Origin: Lycorma delicatula
Lineage: Eukaryota > Arthropoda > Insecta > Hemiptera > Fulgoridae
DNA length: 64,000 nt
Assembly: GCF_047948215.1 (NCBI RefSeq)
Contig: NC_134456.1
Span: forward strand, 60,093,029 to 60,157,028
Direction: 5' to 3'
The notes beneath the pieces were generated by a model. That model was given only the letters and a program-made list of their open reading frames with translations. It had not been told where the DNA came from and ran no database searches. The stretch's first letter is position 1, and every line of letters starts with the position of its first letter. The position numbers and the translations under genes are program-made. This document shows positions 1-10,506 of this stretch, piece after piece.

Positions 1-369
1 GTTTAATTTATATGCAAATACATAAGTCACAAGTAAAAATTTTTTAGAATATGTCAAAAATAATAGTATTATAGATTGCTTGATTTAAAAGCAATCGTTG
101 TACGGAAGTTAGCCTTATTAATTCATAAGTTTTATTGTAGAATTTCTGTTTTACCTACTCGTATTTAATTGACTATCCGCTATTTCCGGCAATTTGGGTA
201 ATTAAAGGATAACGAAATGTCAAATTAATATATTTCTCGAACAAGAAAATAATATACTAAAAAAATTAATTGATAATACGAAAATAAAAATACTTTTTGT
301 CAATTTAAAAAAATGTTAAACACAACAACGGTTATTTAAATCAATAATAATATTTCAACATAATCTGCT
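1..369. other. AT-rich DNA, nothing recognised
   Basis: Low-complexity AT-rich sequence with short A and T runs. I see no coding pattern, RNA gene or repeat shared with the rest of the window. Confidence 0.6.
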
Positions 370-740
370 TTACATAGTGACTGGTCCCTTACGTCACCGC
401 TGCTCCATTCATTTCTGTCCCAAGTCTTCTCCTTCATTACCTTGTAGTTTCCAATCTTCACCTCATTTATTAAGTTTATCCTTATTCTTCCTGTTTTTTT
501 TTTCTTCTACTGATTCTTCCAATGCGGTTGTCAAGAATTCACTTCCTCTGACCACAAGTCCTAACAAGTTTCCTTTTCTTTTGTGTATTTCCCGAAAAAA
601 GTGCTCTTTCTTTTTTAATCCTGTTCCTCATTCTTTTCTTTATCCGCCCATCTTACTTTCTCAATTTTTATCCATACCCAAATCTTCAAAGCGTCAATCC
701 AGTTTCTATCCATCTTCCTCATCGTTCACGCTTCACTCTA
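370..740 (-). pseudogene. LINE reverse transcriptase C-terminal remnant
   Basis: Read on the minus strand, this segment gives the tail of a non-LTR retrotransposon ORF broken by frameshifts. One frame shows VRWADKEKNEE. The next, open from about 622 down to 463, shows REIHKRKGNLLGLVVRG followed by an acidic and then lysine-rich stretch. This matches the layout of the domain after the RT in many insect LINE ORFs (a W-T-D-x-x-T-N-E-E-V-L block, then K-R-R-G-x-W-I-G-H-x-L-R, then E-G-K-R-G-R-G-R-P). The plus-strand ORF over the same bases is rich in Ser, Phe and Pro and is its shadow. No RT catalytic motif is present, so this is a fragment. The clade (Dong/RTE-like) is inferred from the C-terminal pattern only. 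Confidence 0.6.
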
Positions 741-1500
741 GTAAGTAAAGCTTAGTAATAAGCTCTAATAAATAGTTCAATAAAAAAAATATATATTTTT
801 TTTTTTATTAAGGATTTTGTGTAAATTGTAAGACATACAGTTTTAAATATTTTATGAAAAATAAATCTATATTCTCATAATCAACTATCCTTGTGATTAA
901 TTCTTTAAAAATATATTTTTATTTGCTCACCTCAGAAGCTGTGGATTCAATCAGAATTTTGTGGATCTTACGTAAATAGTATTTTCTTACACTAAAAGTA
1001 AGTGTAAGTGAATATTTTAGTAGAAATTCAAGTGGAATTATGCATCACACTAATTACAAAAGGCCAGGTGCCAGCACAAGTTAATACATAGTATTATTAT
1101 TATTACTGTTTTTAATCTCATTTATCTCTGTTTTATTTGCTAAAATTATGTTGTTTTTTTTAAATTAATATTTCAGTAATATTTTTAAAGTACTGATCTT
1201 TACTTCATTAACACTCATTATCTAGATTAATTTTAATCATTTTACACTTTTTATTTTAACCTTTTATTATTTACAACGTTAATTTATTGAAGGGTAAATA
1301 TATATATTTTTAATACTAAATAATTAGTTGCATAAATGCTGATAAGGGTAAATTTACAGAAAACATAATCCTGTCGCTAAAAAAAATAATTTTTTGATGT
1401 GCGTTCCATTTCATGTCATTACATAAAAAAAATTACGCCATTGTTTCATTGTAAAAGGAAGTAAAAACTAATCTCCAATGGAATGGAGGTAAAAAGAGGA
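741..1500. other. AT-rich DNA, nothing recognised
   Basis: AT-rich with homopolymer runs (poly-T near 795-806). No gene or shared repeat seen. Confidence 0.55.
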
Positions 1501-1735
1501 ATTTAAATAGTTAAACGGCGTATCCCATAGTTTCATAAATACTGCCTGTTAAAGAAAAAGAACCAATTTTATTATTTAAATATATCAATTACGAACATAC
1601 TGATCGGTGCTTTCACTAAATATTTAAACAGGCGTATACCATAGTTTCATAAATGCTGCCTATTAACGAAAAAGAACCGATTGTATTATTTAAATATATC
1701 AATTACGAAAGTACTGTTTCGGTGCTTTCACTAAA
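1501..1735. repeat. two-copy tandem repeat, about 115-120 bp unit
   Basis: Copy 1 is 1501-1620 and copy 2 is 1621-1735. Both run through ATAGTTTCATAAAT, GAAAAAGAACC, TATATCAATTACGAA and CGGTGCTTTCACTAAA in the same order, with scattered substitutions and small indels. The unit has no coding potential and was not noticed elsewhere in the window. Confidence 0.85.
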
Positions 1736-2036
1736 ACAGCAGTTTATTTACGGGTATTACTTAAAAATATTATTTAATTGATGTTGTAAAAGTTCTTATA
1801 AATAATGCCTCAAATAAAGTTCATTGTATAGAGAGAAAAAGAATGCAAAAATATTTTATTAATAGGATATTCAACGAAGTACATGGAATTACGAGGGCTA
1901 TTGGGAAATTAGTTTACGGTCCTCGGTATTGCGCGAAGAAGTGGAGGTAGCAATACTATCTTTGCTCAGTTGAATAAACCAGTTTAGTGCGGTTCTAGTA
2001 GTGTTACTGGAAATATCACTTGCTTGTCCTGTGAAA

Positions 2037-3113
2037 CTCTCGTTTGAAATAGCTCCTGTCATTGAAAATCCTGCCCACTGTGAAGTACGTGTCGTCATCC
2101 GTTTCCTTCACGCAAAAAAACTTGTCAGCTGCTAAAATTCATGAAAACTTTGTTCAGTATATGGAGGGAATATGATGAGTGACAATGCGGTAAGACACTG
2201 GTATTATATGTTTCAGGAAGGTTGAACAAACATTCACGACATTGAAAGAAGCGGTCGATCCTCAATTGCCACGGAAGAACTTTTTCTAAATGCAGATGTG
2301 AAAGTTCGAGAAAATCGACGGTTCATGATAACATAATTATCCGAATTTTTCCTTCACATTTTGCAAACAGTGCTGTATGAAATCGTAACCGATAGGTTAG
2401 GCTTCCACAAATTTTGTGCTCCCTGGGTGTCTAAGCTTCTTTCTGACGAACACACAAAAAAAGGATGGGGTCAGCACTAACCTTCCTTCATCGTTACCCT
2501 AACAAGTAGGATGAATTGCTTGAATACATCGTAACAAGTGATAAAACACGGGCTAAATTTGTTAAAGTGGAAACAAAAGCTCAATCAATGCAGCGGGGGC
2601 ACACAGTTTTCCTCGAAAACCTATAAAGGCCCGTGGAACATCTTCTTCAAAAACGTCGATGACTTCGATTTTTTTTTGAACAGTAAAGATGTGTTCTTGG
2701 TTGATTTTATGGAGATAAGCATAACTAACGTTGAAACTTACTGCGCGTCGTTGAAAAAATTAAGAAGGACTATACAAACCAACGATGCAGCATGCTGAAT
2801 TCAGGCACCCTTTTACTTCGTGACAACGCTCGTCCGCATACTGCAGTACGCACTCAACGTCAAATCGACAGTTTCAAATGGGAGTTGTTTAACCATTCTC
2901 CATACGCCCTGATTTGGCTCCCAGTGATTATTACCTTTCGTCGAAAATAAAGAAATGGTTAGAAACGCAGCGTTTTGAAAAAAAAGTGGAGTTGAAAGAC
3001 GGTGTTACTACCTGGCACAGGTGGCAGAGTTTTATAACGAGGGTATACAAAACTTGTTTGCAGAAATTAAAAGCGCCTTAATTTGGACTGAAATTATCTA
3101 GAAAAGGAGTTAA
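2037..3113 (+). pseudogene. decayed mariner (DD34D) transposase
   Basis: A mariner transposase can be followed across frames over about 1 kb. The N-terminal helix-turn-helix region starts near 2037 (SFEIAPVIENPAHCEVR, then IRFLHAKK), continues through RHWYYMFQEG and SGRSS, and then YEIVTDRLGFHKFCAPWVSK. The catalytic core follows: the first acidic site is in IVTSDKT (Asp codon 2540-2542; the usual motif is VTGDE), the second is in RDNARPHTA (Asp codon 2822-2824), and the third is in PDLAPSDYY (Asp codon 2926-2928). A one-base deletion lies between the second and third; allowing for it, 34 residues separate them, the DD34D spacing of mariner. The C-terminal EFYNEGIQ block ends near 3110. Several stops and frameshifts show it is dead. 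A short open stretch at 2538-2798 covers part of the core. Confidence 0.9.
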
Positions 3114-4689
3114 AAATTCTAGCTGTAAGATATGTAAAATAGATTGTCTTTTTATCAATTGGATCAATTGTCTTTTTAATACCAAATCGGATGTTACTTT
3201 TCGAATAGCTTTTCTTTTCAACTACGATTTTTCTTGTAATTAATACAGTGTACCTGGAAATAAATAATTTTCCTCGATCAATAAAGCTAGAAATATATGT
3301 TCAAAAGAAAAGAAAATGTTCTTTTATTAATTCATATAAGAATAAAAAGTCGCTGATGTAAGAAAACAAAAGAAAACAAACCCTTTTTTGTGTAACAACA
3401 GATTGTTTCAGTATAATAATGGTAAATACTTTCCAAAAATAATTATAGTGAATTCGAGTTAAATAATTAATGAAAAGTGTATCTATATATATATATATAT
3501 ATATATAACTAAAAGTAATTCTTTTTACTTAAAAGAAACTTGAGTTTTTACAGGGAAAACATTAATCATGTATAAATTAAATACTTTCCACTCTATTTAT
3601 AAGCACTAAGAAGGCAGCGAGATACTCTGGAGAATTAAATCAGAAACAGGAGGGAGATTCCGCATTCATTGGATAAAGGGACGGAAAGAATCAGTGGAAT
3701 GCTAATAGAGTTCTTGTTGTAAGGAGGGTGGCCAAGTTCAGTGAGAAGATGGTGAGAAAGAGAGAGTTAGAAATAAATAGAGAAAAGGAAAGAGATGGTT
3801 TTAAAAAAGAAAGCGAACAGCGTATTTCCCTCTTTCATCACCTGCGTGCTAACTCATTTTCACCACAGTTTTAATGGTAGCTGTAAAAGGAAATTAATAC
3901 AAGCCTGAAAAAAAAAAACTTGAGTACTTGTTAATTATATTTCATGTTGGTAATTCAATATTTAAATCATTAATTTATACCTTTTTTTTCTTAAATTGTT
4001 TTATCTTTAATTTTTAATTTATTTCCTCTTGTATAAGTTAATTTCTATATTGTTTGGAGCACTGATTTATAATGCTTTTTTATGAAGACATTTTTAAAAT
4101 TAATTTGTACATGATGGTGCGTTGTGTCGACGAGTATTGGAATTTCATTCTAAGTACCATATAACATTAATAAGTAAAACATTTTAGGATAGGTAATTAG
4201 AACAAAAAATCAAAATGAATGTAGAATATATAAGTATTTAACTACACGTCAAATAAAAAAAAATACAGTAGCATATAAAAAAGATAAATTTAGATAAACG
4301 CTCTGATTTATTTTTTATTAATAGTTTTATCATTACGATACGTCAATTATAATATTACAAACTATGTTTGTGCAAAAAAAAATCAATCTATCCTTTCTAT
4401 ATTATAGTTTATTTTAGGATCTGTTGAAACAATATTACAATTTTTATTTTCGAAAATGCATTTAACAGTTTGTCAAAAGTAATGGTAACAACTTTGGAAA
4501 CAGTTCAATCGTCATTTTACACTTAAAAAATTTCTGGTAACCAAATACATCAAAGTTACAAAAGTTTTACGTAAAATATCCTATTTCTATTTTTTTTTCT
4601 TTCAATCAGTAAAACTGAATATATTTTTCTTTAATAAAGGGGAATATATTTATATTATTTGTAAATATTTATTTATTTAATTTTTTTTA
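3114..4689. other. AT-rich spacer
   Basis: No gene seen. It holds a (TA)n tract at 3485-3507 and a purine-rich patch at about 3605-3805 that I could not assign. The rest is low-complexity AT-rich DNA. Confidence 0.55.
3485..3507. repeat. (TA)n microsatellite
   Basis: Uninterrupted TA dinucleotide tract. Confidence 0.95.
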
Positions 4690-5094
4690 TCGTTCCCCTT
4701 TGTTTAGGGGTCCATCCCTCCTAAACGAGGCTGCCCCAACCCTAGGTCGTCCTCAAAAGCAAAGGCGGACGGGTCTCATTTCTTGTTACTGTCCTACAGC
4801 TACAGCCCCCAAGTGAATGCTCTCGAACTTTATATAAGGAACATTTAGCATCATTTTGACAGTCTTTCCGAAGATGGGCCTCAGCCCCCAATTAAAGAAA
4901 TGACCCCTTTTCGGGACCGCTACAGGACCCAGCCCGGTGCCCTTGAGTTTTATTTTACCTTCTTGACTCTTGTTTTAAAAAAATTTATTATATGATTACT
5001 ATTAAATTTACACCTTAGTAGTTTTATTATTTTGCAGTTATTTTACCCTTTTATTAATAAAATCTCGGGCGATGATAACGCCCACAAAAAAAAG
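4690..5094 (+). mobile_element. I-type LINE 3' tail
   Basis: The stretch 4946-5094 is the reverse complement, with few changes, of 33665-33830. There the same sequence is the 3' end of an RNase H LINE. Shared landmarks in order are GAGTTTTATTTTACC, CTTTTATTAATAAAAT, the hairpin GGGCG-ATGATAA-CGCCC, and a short A run. The tail therefore points in the plus direction with its A run at 5086-5093. The upstream GC-richer part (4690-4945) is assigned to the same element only by continuity and base composition. It has no ORF. Confidence 0.65.
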
Positions 5095-5640
5095 ATCCCG
5101 TCTCTGGAAGTGTACAGTCGGTCACACTCGTCGTCGTAGGTGCCACCTGCCAAACATCGCGAAGTACACTGATCCTCTTCGCAAGGACCCCAGACTCTTG
5201 GTAAAATGCTTAATTTCGATAGCGGTGTTGGGATTACGGTCCACCTGAAATTCCAATGTCTTGACTTAACGAGGCAAAGCATCCATATGGTACAGTAAAG
5301 TTGCTCGCCGATCGCTACCAATCAGAAGGTCCAACTCCTCCACGTCATCCGTCCGGGCCCAGCTACCTCGCACCCGGTCGGACTTTTAGACTTCCTCGGC
5401 TCGTGGCTTCTTTTGCTCTTCTACTGCCGGAGCCTCAACCTCCTCTTGGAGGACTTCTCCGCCGACCGTACCTCAACCACCTCGACAGCAGAGGCTGTCG
5501 ACAAGGATGGGAAATCACTTTCATATCCGCTGAAATCATCACTGTCATCACTAAACTCCATAGCGGAGGCGACCGCCCAGTGCTGACGATGCGCCGACAC
5601 TTCCACAAATGTACTTTCCTTTCTCCTTGTTTCCATCTGA
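5095..5640 (-). pseudogene. gag-like ORF1 remnant of a retroelement
   Basis: On the minus strand an ORF starts with METRRKESTF at 5636 and gives an acidic Ser/Asp-rich N-terminus (EFSDDSDDFSGYESD, then FPSLS). After an in-frame stop near 5421 the other frames continue with VEELDLLIGSDRR, HMDALPR and VDRNPNTAIEIKHF. An acidic leader followed by a short charged N-x-N-T-x-x-E-I-K segment resembles ORF1 (gag-like) proteins of insect non-LTR elements, but I cannot name the family. Base composition is much richer in GC than the surroundings. The remnant stops abruptly at the A run of the oppositely oriented LINE tail. The plus-strand ORF at 5301-5651 is treated as its shadow. Confidence 0.4.
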
Positions 5641-6606
5641 TTCGCAAATGACCTTCAGTGAGTCACACCATCGGAATTTGCTGCGATCTCTGTACTGCTA
5701 TCGCCAGAGAGAATCTCCCGGACGATACGGGAACTCCTCCTCATTCCACCAGATTACCTACTTCCAACTGGGGTAAAACCCCCCTCCCGGTTGGGGTCGC
5801 ATCCCGGAGATGATCTCGATCAGCCGTGAGACCGAATTCAACAACAAAAATAATCAAACATGAATTAAATTAATTAATTACACCAAACAGCTGTTTTAAT
5901 TAATATTTTCTAACATACTAAAGTTCAACTTAGAAAATCTCTACATGTCGAACGTAAACCTAAACAAAGTCTTAGCAACATGTGGAGGTATGTGTATATC
6001 AATATACATACCCCGTAGCAACCGTAGGTATGTACCAAATAAACACTAATAAATGAATATTATCCGTAAATAACACCAAGTCAAAAACAACAATGCAGAA
6101 ACGAGCCCCTAAAACTACAAAACAAATAATTTAATAGGTAAAATAAACAATTAACAAAAACAACAGCGTAACCTAAATTAATAATATTAATATATAATAT
6201 GCCGGCCTTCGTGGCGCGAGTGGTAGAGTCTCGGCGTTTCACCCGGAGATCCTGAGTTCGAATCCCGTTCAGGCATGGCATTTTTCACACACGCTACAAA
6301 GCATTCATCTCATCCACTGCGGAAAAAAATTTCGTAACTGCGGACCCGGAGATTAAAAAACAATATATGTGTACTAATATTTATATATTATTATATAATA
6401 TTAATATATAGTAGATCCGGCCAGTCTACGACTAAATTAATTTAAAAGTACTAAAAAAAACGAACATTACAATTAACCAAACAGAACAACGAATAACAAC
6501 TAATAATCCAGCAACAACAAAAATAATAATAGAAAAACTCAGTAATAATAACAAAACACGGAGCATAGTAGAACCCAACCGCACTCGCCAAGACGTCAAC
6601 CTAACC
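5641..6606 (-). mobile_element. probable 5' leader of the same minus-strand retroelement
   Basis: Upstream (minus strand) of the gag-like start lies a GC-rich block (5641-5830), then an A-rich and C-poor leader running to about 6606, where a GC-rich motif (GACGTCTTGGCGAGTGCGG on the minus strand) ends the unusual composition. A SINE interrupts it at 6197-6394. Calling it a 5' leader is inference from position and composition; no promoter motif is proved. Confidence 0.35.
6197..6394 (+). mobile_element. SINE-1 copy with 16-bp target-site duplication
   Basis: A tRNA-like head with an A box (TGGCGCGAGTGGT) and a B box (AGTTCGAATCCC) is followed by the family body (GGCATGGCATTTTTCACAC, CATTCATCTCATCC) and an AT-rich tail. 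Identical 16-mers ATAATATTAATATATA flank it at 6181-6196 and 6395-6410. That supports insertion by target-primed reverse transcription. Such elements are transcribed by RNA polymerase III from the internal boxes. Confidence 0.85.
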
Positions 6607-8084
6607 TTCTTTATTAATTAATTAATCTACTTATTTATAAATATATTTAATATTATAAAGCTGAGTATATTTATCATCGCTAAAAAATTCACGAAGATAT
6701 AGATAAAATGAAAGCGGTTACCAAATTGTTATATCTACTTAAGAATAAATACAGTATTCAGCGCTCAATCGTAGTAATTGGATTACACGAAAATGAGATT
6801 TATGGTTATGGTATGTAAAAACATCTAGCGACGCAGTTTTAGAAAAAATAAAATTTACTTATAAATAAATTTATACTAATTTTAAAAAATTCATTTCGTT
6901 TACTGAATTTTCGTTACTTAACCTGAAAATAATTTTGGTTTTCGTAATCAATATGTTTCCTTGACTACCAGATTTATCGCTAAACTAAAAATAACATACA
7001 TAATATGAATGTGCATGTATGAACCAATTTCAGAGAAAAGGAGGTTTTCAACTCGATATTATCTTATTTAATTTTTTTTTTATGCTTATTTAAGAATTTG
7101 TTTGTATCGAATGGACCATTTCCATAATTCTTTACTTATTTTTTTTTTTTTTTTTTTACAAAGTTCTTCTGGTCTAACCGTTATCATTCTATTTTCTACA
7201 CAGAGAATTTATTTTTTTCTTTTCGTTGTATTCACGGCTTAGTAATATATTTTTATAGAGTAATGAAATATAGACTGAAGTAATTTTAATCTGAAAAAAA
7301 AGTAATTCTAGAAAGTTTGTTGGAAAATTTAGGGTAAAAATAATACACATTCCCGCTTTACCGTGAATACCGTTCATACTCGATTTCTACATTCCTTCAG
7401 TTATTTTTATCAAGATTTGCCTTTGCTTAATGTGAATTCGGGTTCTCATGTAGGGTTTTGTAAGAATATTTATAAGTGAATAAAAAAAAAAAATGGATTA
7501 CATAAAATTGAAAATAAATACAGTAAATCGACTTACAATGCGAAATTGTAATAATTTAATTTTAATTTATACTCCTGAAAGTCGAAAATTAAAAAAAAAA
7601 TAATAATAATTGGATTACTATTACGTTTTACTATTAAATATTTTCGAAGCTAGTTTAAACTTTATAGAAAATCTTATATTATTTTTATCTTTTATTCAGA
7701 ATTATCACCTTCATGAATAATTAAATATACAACTATAAAATTAAATACGTTTACTTCTTTCATTTATACAATTATTTGGCGCTTTCTCTTGACATCATCT
7801 TCAGAGTATCGCGAAGTAAATTAATTTGTATATTTTTAAAAACTAAAAATTTAAAACGTTTGCATATTACTGTTTCATCTTTCAGAAAGTTATTTAAGTT
7901 TTAGTAAATCGATTTTTTCCATTTCAAAAGTAAATGTTACTTACATTGTTGTAGATATTTTTTTAGATTAGATTAATAATTTATTTTTAATAATGATTTT
8001 TCATTTCAATAATAAATGTCTATATACTTCTTTTATTGAGATGGTGGGCATCGACTGCTTTGGTCATTTTGCCCATGAGAGTAG
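6607..8084. other. AT-rich spacer
   Basis: No gene seen. Poly-T run at about 7139-7158. The short ORF on the minus strand at 7189-7377 is Lys/Ile/Phe-rich and looks like chance. Confidence 0.55.
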
Positions 8085-8155
8085 GAAATCTGTAGTGTAT
8101 AAAAATGCCATGCCTGACGGGGTTCAAACCCAGGACCTATGGATGAAACTAAGTA
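8085..8155 (-). mobile_element. SINE-1 fragment
   Basis: On the minus strand it contains the B-box half of SINE-1: CATCCATAGGTCCTGGG, then TTTGAACCCC and AGGCATGGCATTTTT. The A-box half is missing. Confidence 0.7.
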
Positions 8156-10092
8156 CTTAATTTATAATATTAAATTTATCTATATATTAATTTACAAATG
8201 AAACATGAATCCTACAATGGATTATTTAAATTAAAAATATTAACATTATTGAAAATAAAAAAATAATTTCACAGCAAATTATTTTTAAAAAAATGTAACT
8301 GAAGAAAGGGAGTAAAAATAATGTATTTAATAAATACTAACCGGGTATCTCTTGGCACTTTTCATAAACTATGAAGTTCATTTAAAAACAGTTCTGTAAC
8401 TGGATATTGGCATGTTGTTGCTAGTATAAGTAAATAAATAATTTATAACTAATTATGTAAAACGTTATATCTATGTAGTAATACAATCTGTTTAAGAAGA
8501 ATCAATCAGGATTGCTTTCTCAGAAACTAATGATATTCAGTATTCAATCAGTGCAAAAGTTGCATACTCGTTAAACAAAATTGTATCACTTCAACACTAG
8601 AGCTAAATATCTATGTTTCTGTGGATCTGGAATTCTAATACACTATGGTGTATTCGGCTCACGGAATGAACATGACTACGGTAAACCACTTTAATAATTA
8701 ATTCTTTTAACATAATCGCCACGACATCCTTATTGTTTTGGAAATAACTATGCTATTTTTTGAAGTGAATTATGCTTTTTAGTCAGGGCCGTACGCAACA
8801 TTTATCGATAACTGCATTTACGTTTTCATCAAAAGTTTGAATAAACTTGAAAAAAAAACTATTTGTCTTACGTGAATTTTATATTAGTATTACAACACAC
8901 AAAAATGTAATTAAATTTACAATTAATATAATCCACCTTACCAGCACGTTGACAACGTGCTGATTATGTGAATTATATTAATCGTATTAAACTTATTTAT
9001 TTAACATATCAGTGGTACCATGTTTGAGAAATTAAAAATGTAATTACTAACAAATGTAAAACAGTGATTGCAGGATTACAAGTCTTTTTTTTTCATTTTG
9101 TTTATGTAATCATTACAATTGCTTTTACACAAAAGACTGATAGAGTTCACTGCTCGTTATCAGCTCAAAATCTCACTACTTGAAATACTATCAATATGTA
9201 CGAAACATCAATATATACGAAACATAATTATGCTAAAAATATTAACAATATCTTATATTGGATAATAGGCCAGTTCCTTTTCTTACAAAAATATAAATTA
9301 CCGATAAACAATGATTTTTAATCTGAATAAAATGGTAAATTCTGTCTTCCGTTAAACATTACATATACTAGATCATATGTTCTAGTATAAAGAAACAGAA
9401 TCTTGGAAAATTTAAATTACGATAAATAAAAATATAATGAGAACGGGCGGTAAGTGTAAACTGGTTTCAGTAGTTAATACAGAATTAAGAAAAATCATTG
9501 GTTGCAGTTTTCCACAGTTTTTTGTGCATTTATTATTAGTTATAGCGATCAGTTCTCTTCTATTCAATTAAAATTTATTTAAGACAGGTCGACACGTCGA
9601 CAGGACGTCAATTAATAAGCGTTCACAGATCATAAAAAATTGTAAATTTTCGCTTTACACTAACTGACAAACATATTTGTTATGGTTGTGATGTATGTAA
9701 AGTAGAAAAAGATCAGAAGGAGGGTTTCACTAAGCGAGCAATGACATTAATTATACATCCAGTCCATGGGATGAAACTATCAGTTGTAGGACTGAATATC
9801 ACATGCATTCTACAGATTTTACATGTTAATATTCAGCAGTGTATAAATCTAAGCAAAATTTCAACAGGAGACAGTTTTTGTCCTCAATTTTCCTATTAAC
9901 AGCATAGGGTGATTGTTAATCTTGGAAATGAATACGCATTTTTTGATAGTAATTTGGATTTCTCATCATTACTATATTTCAGGTTATAGGTGACGAGGCA
10001 TTATGAAATTATTTTAGAGATAAAAATAGTCCAAATTGTAGAACTAAATTATAATATTTTTGGAAGACAATTTCCAAAAGAAAATTAAAAAA
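8156..10092. other. AT-rich spacer
   Basis: No gene seen. It contains a strong hairpin at 8922-8982 (separate entry) and a minor 9-bp inverted repeat around 9365-9390. Confidence 0.5.
8922..8982. repeat. 61-bp two-tier hairpin
   Basis: The inner stem CAGCACGTT (8942-8950) pairs perfectly with AACGTGCTG (8954-8962) over a 3-base loop. The outer arms ATTAATATAATCCAC (8922-8936) and GTGAATTATATTAAT (8968-8982) pair with one mismatch. Small internal loops of about 5 bases separate the tiers. Confidence 0.8.
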
Positions 10093-10506
10093 ATCTGATG
10101 TGGGCACTACATGACTTCCTTGAACGCCTATTAAATTACATATACACATTTTTTTTTAAATGAAAATTATATAAAATGTTATTTCATTTATAATTCATTA
10201 GTATGTTATTTCATTAAGGATTCGAACCGAAGTGCCTTACCCTTGTAAGATCCAAATATTTCATTAATTAAAATTTCATTTTGCTATAACTCTGGAACCA
10301 ATGAAAATAAATACCATTTATGGAACATCGTTGAAAAGTTGCCAATGAGGGTTTATTACTGCTGTTAAGAAAAAGCCAAAAATCTTTTCTTTTTTTTTGT
10401 GTGTTTTTTTGGACACTTTTGGTACAGTCGAATATTTCTGTTGAAATCTGAAAACCGAAATTTTTCGCGATCACAACAATACTTCCTTTACTTCGTACAA
10501 GGAAGT
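10093..10506 (-). mobile_element. interspersed repeat family R, copy 1
   Basis: This copy shares ordered blocks with 20573-21114, 35280-35867 and 37328-38010: ATCTGATGTGG, ACTTCCTTGTACG-like, TTCGAACCGA-x-GTGCC, GCTATAACTCTGGAA, and a palindromic end ACTTCCTTTACTTCG with TACAAGGAAGT. It is shorter (about 414 bp) than the others. It has no coding capacity; the minus-strand ORF at 10268-10474 lies wholly inside it. Complementary 13-mers lie near both ends. A B-box-like motif (minus-strand CGGTTCGAATCC) is inside. It could be a non-autonomous DNA element or a polymerase III-type element; the class is unresolved. Confidence 0.8.

Noticed and set aside
377..748. 123-codon plus-strand ORF
   Set aside because: Ser/Phe/Pro-rich translation without domain; the minus strand carries a recognisable LINE C-terminus across the same bases.
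5301..5651. 116-codon plus-strand Pro-rich ORF
   Set aside because: Lies antisense to the gag-like remnant in a GC-rich tract; composition explains the open frame.
6197..6290. tRNA gene
   Set aside because: A and B boxes are present, but the sequence continues into a shared SINE body with TSDs, and head ends do not form a clean acceptor stem. The same holds for the heads at 30.7, 33.5 and 46.6 kb.
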